From contig JANQLV010000040.1 in NCBI GenBank assembly GCA_028280415.1, forward strand, positions 47,411 to 111,410: a DNA stretch of 64,000 bases. Reading direction: 5' to 3'. Made by a program: the position numbers and the translations under genes. This document shows, piece after piece, positions 35,481-45,800 of the stretch. The first letter of the stretch is position 1; each line of letters starts with the position of its first letter. The stretch is from Saprospiraceae bacterium. Its GTDB lineage: Bacteria > Bacteroidota > Bacteroidia > Chitinophagales > Saprospiraceae. The notes beneath the pieces are model-generated. The model did not search any database, was not told the DNA's origin, and saw only the letters and a list, made by a program, of their open reading frames with translations.

Positions 35481-36292
35481 GAATTAATTCTTTGCATTTT
35501 ATTTTCCAGGGCATTCACTTCATTAATAAATTGCAAGCAGGCTTTGGCGGGATCAGCCGTTTTCATAAAGGACTCCCCTATCAAAAAGCCTTGATAACCA
35601 GCTTCTCTTAATTCGATAATATTGCCCGGACTACTGATTCCACTTTCCGATATTTTTACAAACTCATCAGGAATCGTTTTCGATAATTCAATGGAAGTCT
35701 GAATGTTGACTTCAAAATTTTCGAGGTTTCTATTATTGACACCAACAATTGTCACACTATCGCAAAGCTTGGATAATTGCTCAAGTGAATGCACTTCCAT
35801 TAAGACCTCCAGCCCTAAGGATTTTGCCTGATCCGCCAGTTGTTTTAACCGGTCTTTTTCCAGACATTCCGCAATTAATAAAACAATATCGGCACCAATG
35901 GATCTGGCCTCAATGAGCTGGTATTCATCAATGATAAAATCCTTTCGCAGGATTGGACAAAAATTAAACTTTCTGGCCTCGGTAAGGTCTCCACTTTTTC
36001 CACCAAAAAATCTTTCATCCGTCAGTACTGAAAGCCCGGAAGCTCCGGCCTGCATATAACCGATGGAAACCGATTCCACCGTAGCATAAGGATTAATCGC
36101 TCCTTTAGACGGTGATTTCCTTTTAAATTCTGCAATTATGCCGCTCTTATCTTCACGTAAAAGATATTTTTTCATCGAAACTACCGGAGTATTCATGTAA
36201 ATACTTTGCTCCAGAAGCTGAATCGGATAAAGCTCTTTCCGACGGGCGATCTCTTCTTTTTTGTGAGTAATTATTTTATCCAGTATTGTCAT
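35477..36292 (-). CDS. trpC: indole-3-glycerol phosphate synthase
   Basis: 271 residues. It closes the indole ring to give indole-3-glycerol phosphate. TIM-barrel motifs are intact: the catalytic GIIAEFKRKSPSKGAI segment, LRKDFIIDEYQLIEAR, VGVNNRNLENFEV and ISESGI with the phosphate-binding GFLIGESFM. It starts 33 bp downstream of trpD and overlaps trpF by 4 bp. Confidence 0.97.
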   Translation of the reverse strand: MTILDKIITHKKEEIARRKELYPIQLLEQSIYMNTPVVSMKKYLLREDKSGIIAEFKRKSPSKGAINPYATVESVSIGYMQAGASGLSVLTDERFFGGKSGDLTEARKFNFCPILRKDFIIDEYQLIEARSIGADIVLLIAECLEKDRLKQLADQAKSLGLEVLMEVHSLEQLSKLCDSVTIVGVNNRNLENFEVNIQTSIELSKTIPDEFVKISESGISSPGNIIELREAGYQGFLIGESFMKTADPAKACLQFINEVNALENKMQRINS

Positions 36293-36325
36293 TTTATTTT
36301 TTATTCGAGGTTTGTTTAATGCAAT

Positions 36326-37312
36326 TTAATTTACCAGCAATTTCAATTTTTCAAAAGCCTGGCCACTTAATAAGGACTCCTCTGCCTCAGCGATACAATC
36401 TGTAATTGATTTTTCGGGATTCATACATTGAATGGCCAAACCAGCATTCGCTGTAATAACATGGTTTTGGGCCCTTGTACCTTTTCCGCCCAGAATATTG
36501 GTAAAAATCTTGGCAGCAGATTCCACACTATCCCCTCCCCGCAAGTCTTCCGCCTTCAATTTAGGCTTGCCTATAGATTCCGGACTAATCATTTTTTCTC
36601 CATTATTATCTCTCAGTTTAAAATTACCCGTCAAGGAAACTTCATCGTAGCCATCCATTGCATAAACAATCGCGTACTGCCTCCGGGTCTGCTGAAAAAT
36701 ATATTGATAAAGCCGGGATAATTCGAGATTAAAAACTCCGAGCAACTGATATTTGGGTTGCCCCGGATTCACCAATGGCCCCAGCATATTGAAAAAAGTT
36801 TTAACGCCTAATTGCCGCCGAATCGGAGCAACAGTTTTCATTGCCGGATGAAATAGAGGTGCGTGGAAAAAGCAGATATTAGCTTTATCCAGTTGCTTTT
36901 TCAAAATATCTTCTTCATTCGTAAAGCTATATCCCAGATGTTGTAAAACATTGGAAGAGCCACAGGCAGAAGACACCCCATAGTTACCATGCTTGGTCAC
37001 TTTATATCCGGCTCCGGCAATGACAAAAGAGGAAATTGTAGAGATATTAAAAGTATTTTTTCCATCACCACCCGTACCTACTATATCGATTGAATCAATT
37101 CCTTCCAGATTCACTGGCAAGCATAATTCGAGTAAAGCATCCCGAAATCCTTGTAATTCTTCTACCGAAATGGAACGCATCAAATAAACACTGATAAATG
37201 CCGCAATTTGTGCTTCATTATATTCATTATTGGCAATTTTTACCAAAATTTCTTTTGCCTCGGAGCGTGTAAGTTTTTTGTGTTCAAATAATCGTAGCAG
37301 AACTTTTTTCAT
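36326..37312 (-). CDS. trpD: anthranilate phosphoribosyltransferase
   Basis: 328 residues from the ATG at 37312. A longer frame from a TTG at 37342 is possible, but adds a poor N-terminus; the ATG gives the usual MKKVLLRLFEHKKLTRSEA beginning. It transfers the phosphoribosyl group from PRPP to anthranilate. The PRPP site GTGGDGKNTFNIST and the KHGNYGVSSACGSSNVL motif are present, along with NMLGPLVNP. It follows trpG by 26 bp. Confidence 0.96.
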   Translation of the reverse strand: MKKVLLRLFEHKKLTRSEAKEILVKIANNEYNEAQIAAFISVYLMRSISVEELQGFRDALLELCLPVNLEGIDSIDIVGTGGDGKNTFNISTISSFVIAGAGYKVTKHGNYGVSSACGSSNVLQHLGYSFTNEEDILKKQLDKANICFFHAPLFHPAMKTVAPIRRQLGVKTFFNMLGPLVNPGQPKYQLLGVFNLELSRLYQYIFQQTRRQYAIVYAMDGYDEVSLTGNFKLRDNNGEKMISPESIGKPKLKAEDLRGGDSVESAAKIFTNILGGKGTRAQNHVITANAGLAIQCMNPEKSITDCIAEAEESLLSGQAFEKLKLLVN

Positions 37313-37338
37313 GATAATCGTTTTTGTTTTGATCCAAA

Positions 37339-37956
37339 TCAAATGGCATTACTGATACTGGTTCTATTGGATTCAATTTGGGTCTTGGCATATTGCAGCA
37401 TGTTTTTAAGCATCTCTTTTCCGTATTCGGTCATAATAGATTCCGGGTGAAATTGTACCCCACTCACCTGATGCTTTTTATGTTGTAAAGCCATAATCAT
37501 TCCACTGGCATCCACGGCAGTAATATTCAAATCCTCCGGTAAATGTTCTTTTTCAACAACCCAGGAATGATATCGACCGACCTTAATACCATTGGGAATC
37601 TCATGAAACATGGGATGATCCGATTCGAGGATATCAATGGTCGTTTCAATACCGTGATAAACTTGTGAAAGGTTGTGTAGCTTTCCCCCAAAAGCTTCTC
37701 CGATCGCTTGCAAACCAAGACAAACCCCAAAGATCACTTTGCTTGCAGCATAGCGCTGAATTAGATCCGGCATAATACCCGCCTGCGCAGGAACACCCGG
37801 GCCAGGTGATAATACAATCAAATCATATTGGTCAACTTCTTCAAGGCTGATTTCATCATTCCGAAAAACATCTATCTTATCTTCACTTAATTCCCGGAGA
37901 TATTGCACCAGGTTGTACGTAAAAGAGTCATAATTATCTAAAACTAAAATATTCAT
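37339..37956 (-). CDS. trpG: anthranilate synthase glutaminase subunit
   Basis: 205 residues, class I glutamine amidotransferase. It supplies ammonia to TrpE. The catalytic Cys79 lies in FGVCLGLQAIGE and the His-Glu pair in GVQFHPESIMTEYG; the oxyanion-loop SPGPG is at the expected place. It is a separate polypeptide, not fused to trpD or trpE, 49 bp downstream of trpE. Cross-use in folate synthesis (as PabA) is possible, but the operon context supports the Trp role. Confidence 0.96.
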   Translation of the reverse strand: MNILVLDNYDSFTYNLVQYLRELSEDKIDVFRNDEISLEEVDQYDLIVLSPGPGVPAQAGIMPDLIQRYAASKVIFGVCLGLQAIGEAFGGKLHNLSQVYHGIETTIDILESDHPMFHEIPNGIKVGRYHSWVVEKEHLPEDLNITAVDASGMIMALQHKKHQVSGVQFHPESIMTEYGKEMLKNMLQYAKTQIESNRTSISNAI

Positions 37957-38005
37957 ATCGACAATTTGTAACTATCTGTATGTAGTATGATACGCTATTA
38001 TGGAA

Positions 38006-39445
38006 TTATAGTTTTTCTGCTTCTTGTAAAGCTTTTTTCAAAGCACCAAGTTTATTATTTACCTCCTGTAATTCATGTTCTTCCACACTGGCCGCGACGA
38101 TTCCTGCACCAGCTTGATAATGCAATGTATTTTCCTTGCTCAAAAAGGAACGGATTACGATGGCTTGATTCATTTCACCATTGAATCCAATATAACCAAT
38201 TGCTCCACCGTAAAAACCTCGATTTTCTTTTTCATACTCATTAATCAATTGTAAAGCTTTATACTTGGGTGCACCACTTAATGTCCCGGCTGGAAAAGTA
38301 TCTCCAAAGATTTGAATTCGATTCACTTCGGGAGGAATTACTCCTTCTACTTTTGAAACTAAATGTATTACATGACTAAAGAACTGAATATCCTTTAATT
38401 CTTTCACATACACTTTTTCGGAGTGCTTACCAAGGTCGTTCCTGGCCAAATCCACCAGCATGATATGCTCTGCATTTTCCTTTGGATCAGCAGCTAAAGC
38501 CTGGGCACTTTTACGATCCTCTTCATCATCGCCGGTTCTTCGATAGGTACCGGCAATCGGGTTTACACTCGCTATATTTCCTCTGATGACCATTTGCGCC
38601 TCGGGAGAGGAACCAAATATTTTATAACTACCATAATCAAAATAAAAAAGATAGGGCGAGGGATTCACCGAACGAAGAATTCTGTAAACATTGAATTCAT
38701 CACCGCTGAACTTCTGGAAAAAACGCCGGGAAAGTACAATTTGAAAAACATCTCCCAGTTGACAATGTTGCTTACCCTTGGTAACCAGCTCTTTAAATTC
38801 CTTATCGGTCATATTCGTTTCTTCGACTCCATCCAATTTAAAATGATAAGTCCCAAAACTTTGACTGTTGATCAAATCTTCGACATCGCTGATACGGGAA
38901 GTTTCTTCCGGGAGCTTATTTTCTATTATATGCAACTCGTCTTTAAAATGGTTAATTGCAATAACAAAACGATAGAGGCTATAATTGATGTCGGGGAGGT
39001 TTGTTTTCCTTTTAGCCGGATCGAATTCCAGGGTATCAAAATACTGTACTGCATCAAAACCCGTGTGGCCGAAAAACCCGTTTATTCCCCGATAGGTTTG
39101 TTGATATTCAATTTTAAATTGTTGCAAATAATTATTAAAGGTTTCGACGACCTGATTACTTCGCTCTATTTTTGTGACTTGCTTCCTTTGGCCGCTAATT
39201 TTTGTCGAAATCTCCCCATTTTCCACTTTAAACGTAGCGAGTGAATCGAGGCCAATAAAAGAATAACAATTTTCCATACTCCGGAAGTCCGTACTCTCCA
39301 ATAATACAGAACTCTCAAAATGATCTCTCAATTTTAAATAAATGCTGACCGGCGTGTAGGTATCCGCCAATAATCTTTTGACATTCGTTTGAATTTCTAT
39401 CTGATGGGCAGCGTTTGAAATATCTGCAGTCGTTTTGTCAATCAT
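38006..39445 (-). CDS. trpE: anthranilate synthase component I
   Basis: 479 residues. It converts chorismate to anthranilate with TrpG. The feedback-inhibition motif LLES (residues 48-51) is present, so tryptophan should inhibit the enzyme allosterically. Chorismate-binding motifs include QIVLSRRF, GSSPEAQM, PIAGTYRRTGDDEEDRKSA, FPAGTLSGAPK and AGAGIVAASVEEHE. First structural gene of the trpEGDCFBA operon. Its ATG lies 12-13 bases after the T-tract of the leader terminator, which is the arrangement expected for transcription attenuation. Confidence 0.97.
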   Translation of the reverse strand: MIDKTTADISNAAHQIEIQTNVKRLLADTYTPVSIYLKLRDHFESSVLLESTDFRSMENCYSFIGLDSLATFKVENGEISTKISGQRKQVTKIERSNQVVETFNNYLQQFKIEYQQTYRGINGFFGHTGFDAVQYFDTLEFDPAKRKTNLPDINYSLYRFVIAINHFKDELHIIENKLPEETSRISDVEDLINSQSFGTYHFKLDGVEETNMTDKEFKELVTKGKQHCQLGDVFQIVLSRRFFQKFSGDEFNVYRILRSVNPSPYLFYFDYGSYKIFGSSPEAQMVIRGNIASVNPIAGTYRRTGDDEEDRKSAQALAADPKENAEHIMLVDLARNDLGKHSEKVYVKELKDIQFFSHVIHLVSKVEGVIPPEVNRIQIFGDTFPAGTLSGAPKYKALQLINEYEKENRGFYGGAIGYIGFNGEMNQAIVIRSFLSKENTLHYQAGAGIVAASVEEHELQEVNNKLGALKKALQEAEKL

Positions 39446-39457
39446 TTTTTTAATTTT

Positions 39458-39502
39458 AAAAAACTAAAAGCGGCTTACCGAGTACATTCGATAAGCCGCT
39501 TT
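39458..39502 (-). terminator. trp attenuator terminator (segments 3:4)
   Basis: On the minus strand AAAGCGGCTTA (39502-39492, segment 3) pairs perfectly with TAAGCCGCTTT (39477-39467, segment 4). Three more inner pairs follow, and TTTTAGTTTTTT comes right after the stem. Segment 3 can instead pair with TAAGTTAGCT (39532-39523, segment 2) through AGC-GG-CUUA with two G-U pairs and one bulge, forming an antiterminator. Confidence 0.88.
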
Positions 39503-39534
39503 ATTTATTTTGTCCAATTGATAGCTAACTTAAC

Positions 39535-39597
39535 TCACTCGGATATTGAATAAGATAAGTTCCACCACCAAAGCTTGGTACAAATTTGATAATTCAT
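39535..39597 (-). CDS. trpL: trp operon leader peptide with three consecutive Trp codons
   Basis: A 20-codon ORF, ATG at 39597 to TGA at 39535, too short for routine gene finders. Codons 10-12 (39570-39562) are TGG TGG TGG, so the peptide contains KLWWWNL. The start lies in an A-rich context as usual in this phylum. AACTTA (39561-39556, segment 1), just after the Trp codons, can pair with TAAGTT (39532-39527, segment 2). A ribosome stalled at the Trp codons would cover segment 1 and free segment 2 to sequester segment 3. A ribosome at the stop codon would cover segment 2 and allow the terminator. The peptide's only expected role is as a sensor of charged tRNA-Trp. Confidence 0.87.
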   Translation of the reverse strand: MNYQICTKLWWWNLSYSISE

Positions 39598-39704
39598 TTT
39601 TACAATCTCTATTTGGTCGTAAATATAAAGGTGTTTTTAGGAGTATTGCAAATTTTTAGGATTTAAAATTTATTTTTCAGCAGAGCAAAGTTTTTTCTAT
39701 GTCA

Positions 39705-39738
39705 CAAATTTATTTATATACGAAAAATAAAGATTCAA
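39705..39738 (-). promoter_or_regulatory. candidate trp operon promoter
   Basis: On the minus strand TTG (39738-39736), 23 bases, then TAAATTTG (39712-39705), an exact TAnnTTTG -7 box. Transcription would start near 39699, about 100 nt before the leader peptide. The rest of the gap up to the SprB-repeat gene (39739-39892) shows no other gene. Confidence 0.5.
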
Positions 39739-39892
39739 TTCAGATTAAATTGCACATATAATTTATGCAAAGTTATTCCAGCTAAACAAAACCGACGAGA
39801 AAAACCAACTACTATAGCAGCGCTGTCCAACGACTATGAAAAGGTATCCCGCTTTGAATGGGATAATTTGAGTACACCTATTAAACATAACC

Positions 39893-42800
39893 ATGATAGC
39901 GTCTTTACAGAACCAACAAAAGGTCTTATTCCTTTTAATCTTCTTTTTCAATCCGTTTTTATCATCAGAAGCTCAGGACTGTAGTGAAACAGCTATGACC
40001 TCTGCCGGTCATCAGATCATTTTCAATGGAGTAACCTATAATACCGAAGGTAATAGCTGTACTTCGACCTGGAGTTATTGCCTAATAGCTGGCCCTGCCG
40101 GTAATCCGGAAATCAGTCATTTCATGATCGCTAATGATGCCTGTCTGGAATGTTTCGATTCAGAAGACGATATTATAGATTCAAGTCACCCTTTTGAGAT
40201 TGGAGTTAACCCCACCACTAATCACTGCGGAATAAAATATGATTTTGGACTCAATTATAATGAAGAGTTATGCTTTAGTTTCACATTAGATGGCGCATTC
40301 GAGGTTTCACAAAGCATTTTCGTAGCAAAAGCCGGAAATGGTTTTACCACTGTAGAAATATGTGGCCCTGGAAACTGTACCAATGTTAGTTGTGAAGAAG
40401 AAACCACTGTAGATTGCACCGATATAACTGCTATCCGACAAGTAGAAAACACGGCAGATAATTGTGGAACCTGGTGCGATGGAGCTTATGTATTCACCTT
40501 AGGGCCAGGCAATTGTTATGTAGCTGGCGATGATCTTATTTTTACAGAATATACTAATGGTACAGCTCTTCTTTCCGGCTCTGTAATCCAGGGAACAAAC
40601 ATCGGGCAGCTTTCCGTCACTTTTACCGGACGTACCAATATAGCTCCTGAAGGTAGTCCAAAATATATGCTCTGCATCGATAACGGAGGCGATTTTTGGT
40701 ATTACTACAGTAGCTTCACCGGCACCTTTACCTATGCTGATGGCCATACCAAGGTTATTAGTCAACGCGGACCGGCTTTTCAGGTTGGATATGGTGCAAA
40801 TGTACAGGATACAGAATATGGCGCTTCCGGATGGTTTGATACAGATGATGGAGACGTTGGAGATATGAATTTTCAGCTTTCCAGTCCAATCGAATGTATT
40901 GCTGATGAAATTGCCCTGGAGTCAGAATGTGCAGAAGTAGGTGATCTTTTTGAAACATTAACGGACAATGAGGCTTCCAATGGAACTTACCTTTCTGTCA
41001 TTCCCGGTAATAATTCTCTAGACACAGCTCCGGAGGGTAATAGTGATCGAATTCGATTTACGATAACTACTACTAAAAGTGGCGCTTATAACATATTTGC
41101 CAGAGTAAAAGCACCAGGTGGAAGTGATGACAGTTTTTGGGTCAGAGTGAATGGCGGAACATGGGTCAAATGGAATAACATCGAACAGAGTAATCTTTTC
41201 ATTTGGGATCAGGTACACGATAATAATAACGGTAATACTCCGGTTGCTTTTTATTTTAACGAAGGTACAAATACAATTGATTTCGCTTACCGCGAAGATG
41301 GTGCCGCTATTGATAAGATATTTATTAGTCAAAACCAGGGTTCTCCCCAGGGATTGGGTGCAGAAGCAGAAGCTTGCGGAAATACCGGCGGGAATTTAGA
41401 TTGTCTAGATATTATTGCTGTACGCCAGGTTGAAAATACAGCAGATAATTGCGGGAGCTGGTGCAGTGGAGCTTATGTATTTACACTGGGGCCAGGTAAT
41501 TGTTATGTAGCTGGCGATGATCTTGTTTTTACAGAATATACTGATGGGACCGCCCTTCTTTCCGGTTCTGTAATCCAGGGAACAAACATCGGGCAACTTT
41601 CCGTCACTTTTACCGGACGTACTACTGAAGCACCAGAAGGCAGTCCTAAATATATGCTTTGCGTACACGATGGAGCAGAACACTGGTATTACTATACAGC
41701 TTTTAGTGGTACATTCATTTATCCAAACGGGACTTCGACTTCTATTATCAGAAGAGGTCCCTCTTTTCAGGTCGGGTATGGGGCAAATGTACAGGATTTT
41801 GAATTCGGTGCAAGTGGTTGGTTCGATACTTCTGACGGAGAGATTGGCGATTTGAATTTCCAGCTTTCAAATCCAATCGAATGTACCGGGGACGAAATTT
41901 TTCTGGAAATAGAATGTGCCGAAGTAGGAAATATATTTGAAACTCATTCTGATACCAATGCTTCTAACGGAGATTATCTAAGCGTTATCCCGGGTAATAA
42001 TTCCCTGGGCACAGCACCTTCCGGTTCACAAGATCGAATCCGGTTTAATGTAAGCGTTTCTCAGGCTGGTCCTTATCACATTTTTGCGAGAGTGCAGGCC
42101 GGTAGCAGTAATGATGATAGTTTTTGGGTAAGAGCCAATAATGGCGAATGGGTACGCTGGAATCAAATAGAGCAAAGCAATACATTTATCTGGGATCAGG
42201 TACATGACAATACCAACGATAATATCCCCGTTACTTTCTTTCTCGAAGCAGGTGAAAACACAATAGATTTTGCTTATCGGGAAGATGGAACCAATATTGA
42301 CAAAATATATATTGCACTAAGTGATGAGGTTCCGACAGGCTTAGGAGCAGAAGCGGAAAATTGTGAATGTTACGAAATCATTGATATCAATTGTGTAGCT
42401 GTAAACGATATCTGTGGATCAGTAGATAGTTTGGGGATTAATCTGGAAATCTCTGGTACATCTTCCAGTTTTGATATCCTCTGGAGCAATGGCGCCACTA
42501 CACAAAACTTAACGAATCTGGAACCGGGGACTTATTCCGTTACAGTTACCGCAGATGATGGATGCAGTGCAAGTTGTGAAACAACACTTGAATTTTATGA
42601 GCCTTTCTCCATCGAATGTAATGCTACTCCTGCTACCTGTAATCAAAATGGTGGAAGCAATAATGATGGAACAGTTACCGTAACTGCTACAGGTGGAACT
42701 GCCCCATATACTTACCACTGGAGCAATAATGCTTGTACTGATTATGAAGATAACCTGGAAGAGGGAACTTATACCATCACTGTAACCGATGCCAATGGTT

Positions 42801-45800
42801 GCGAGGAAGTTTGTACAGTGGAAGTGATAACAGAGCTTCCAATTTATATAGGCTGTTTTCCACTCAACAGCACTTGCGATGGAAATGAAAACGCTGCAAT
42901 TGTTTTGGAAGTATCCGTTGATCCTAATCTTTTGACTTACGAATGGAGTAATGGGGCAACAACGCAGCATTTATCTGATGTAGGTCCGGGAACTTACTCA
43001 GTGACCGTTACCAGCACAATTTCAGGATGCACCAAGTCTTGCGAAGCAACTATCGAGCCTTTAAGTCCACTTAGCATTACCTGTGAAGGAACGGATATTA
43101 CTTGCGGAGAGGAAAGTAATGGTACGATTACAGTTACGGCTACCGGAGGGACGGCGCCCTACACTTATCACTGGAGTAATAATACTTGTACAGATTATGA
43201 TGATGGCCTTTCCGAAGGAACGTATACCATCACTGTAACCGATGCCAATGGTTGCGAAGAAGTTTGTAGTGTAGAGATTCAAAACAATGGTTCGCTATCC
43301 CTATCCTGCAGTGTTAATGATAATGTTTGTGATGAAAATGCCAGTGCAGTTATTTCAACTCAGGTAAGTGGTGGTACTGGAAATTATACTTATGTATGGA
43401 GCAATGGCGCAACGAGCGCTATGCTCGAAAATGTAGCTCCGGGGATTTACAGTTTAACAGTCACTGATCAGGAAGGTTGTTCAGCAATTTGTGAAACTGA
43501 GGTTATACCAATCTCAACGATTCAACTTTCTTGTTCTGCCAGCAATACCTCCTGCGATGTCGGGAATGACGGAACTGCATCCGCAAATGTGAGTGGTGGT
43601 ACTGCTCCTTTTATTTTTCTTTGGAACAATGGCGCAAATACTCAGGAGATTTCTAATCTCAGTCCCGGAACTTATTCCGTATTAGTTACCGACGCGAATG
43701 GTTGTGAGGCTACTTGCAGTGTTGATGTAATTGGAGAAGAAGCTATTTCTGTTAATTGTAATGTCATTGAAAATGTTTGTGATGGAAACATGAGTGCAGC
43801 GATTACTACTCAGATTACCGGGGGTTCGGGCAACTTCATCTATAGCTGGAGCAATGGTGCGAATACTCCTAATCTTGAAAACCTTGGCCCTGGTATTTAC
43901 AGTCTGACCGTTACCGATCAAAATGGTTGTTTTGCAACTTGTCAGGCAACTATTACACAGGTTGAGACATTAAACATTTCCTGTAGCGCTATAGATGTTT
44001 CCTGCGAAGGAGCTAATGATGGTACAGCTAATGTAATTGTATCCGGAGGGACTGCTCCTTTTACATATATTTGGTCAAATGGTGCAAATAATGCAGATAT
44101 AAGCGGATTGACTGCCGGTAATTATTCATTACTGGTCATTGATGCGAATAACTGCGAAGCAAGCTGTAATGTAACAATCAATGAAACTCCGGGAATCACC
44201 CTGATTTGCGATGCGCAAAATGCAAGCTGTGATCCCAATAGTACCAATTCAATAAATGTAACTGTACAAGGAGGAACCGGTAATTACACCTACGAATGGA
44301 GTAATGGTGCCACTACACAAAATCTGGAAAATATCGCCCCCGGAACCTATAGTCTGACCGTAACAGATGACAATGGTTGTCAAGCCATTTGCGAATCGGT
44401 TATTGATAATATATCTGCATTTACTGCCACTTGCAATGCCAGCGATTTAGTTTGTGGAGAAGAATTAACCGGAAATATCAGTGTAGATATCAATGGAGGC
44501 CTTGCACCTTTTAGTTATCAATGGAGCAATGGTGCTACCAGCACTGAATTAAGCAATATTGATGCAGGGCCTTATGCTGTAACAATTACGGATGCTAATG
44601 GCTGTACTGCGAGTTGCGAAGCTATTGTTGAGATACCAGATCCAATTATTGTCATTTCCACCTCTACCCCACTCGACTGCTATGGAGACAGTACATCAGT
44701 AGCGGATTTCGTTATTGAAGGAGGGGTTGGCCCATATACCTATATTTGGGATAACGGATCCACAGAACCTGTTATTGAAGGACTTCCTGCAGGTTTCCAC
44801 GGTGTTACAGTCACCGATGCGAATGGTTGTATTGGTATCTGCGGAACATGGGTTGAATCTCCTGAACTGATTCAGGTGGAGTTTACGAATACCAATGTAA
44901 CCTGCTTCGGAGGAAGTGATGGTTCAATTAATACGACTGTAAGCGGCGGAACAGGGGTCTATACTTTTGAATGGAACAACGGTCAAACCACACAAAACTT
45001 AAATGGTTTAGCAACTGGTGAATATACACTTACCGTCAGTGATGAAAACGGATGTACAAATATCTTTACAACATCAATTGAGTCTAATGCAGAAATAACT
45101 GCGACTTGTACATCAACTCCCTTATCCTGTCACCAGGACAATTCAGGAAGTATCCTATTGAATGTAAGTGGCGGAAGTGGGATTTATACCTTTGCCTGGA
45201 GCAACGGAGCCAGTACACAGCATCTCGAAAATCTTGGTAGTGGTAACTATTCCGTCACTGTAACTGATGGAAATGGCTGTACTGCTACCTGTACCACTTT
45301 CGTGGAAGAGCCCACAGCCTTAAGTGTTTTCTGTTCTGCCAATGACCTGATCTGCGCACAGGATGCTACCGGTCGTATCGATGTAAATATAGAGGGTGGC
45401 AATGCTCCATATACTTTCCAGTGGAGTAATGGAGCGACAAGTCAAAACCTTGACAATTTAAGTACCGGTGCTTATACCCTTACCGTAACGGATGCTAATA
45501 ATTGTACCGCTGTTTGCAGTGCAAATGTTGAAACTGCCGCGCCATTAATTGCTATTTGCAATGCTCAGGATTTATTCTGTGGAGAAGCTAACACCGGTAT
45601 TCTTACGGTTGATATAAGTGGTGGAACAGCCCCATTTACTTATCTGTGGAGCAATGGAGCAACAAGTCAAAATCTCGATGGTCTCAGTGCAGGATTCTAC
45701 GAAGTGACAGTAAGCGATGCGAATGGTTGTACTAGTGTTTGTAATAATACAATCAATGTTGTTCCGGTGCTTAGTGCTAGTTGCAGTGGTCAAGGCCTGC

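Noticed and set aside
37313..37342. TTG start for trpD giving a 4-bp overlap with trpG
   Set aside because: The ten extra residues do not match the family, and the ATG at 37312 gives the normal N-terminus.
42889..42901. Another AAAACGCTGCAA (reverse complement of the ECF-type motif) inside the SprB-repeat gene
   Set aside because: It lacks the partner ATAATCC at 11 bases and lies within coding sequence, so it is taken as chance.
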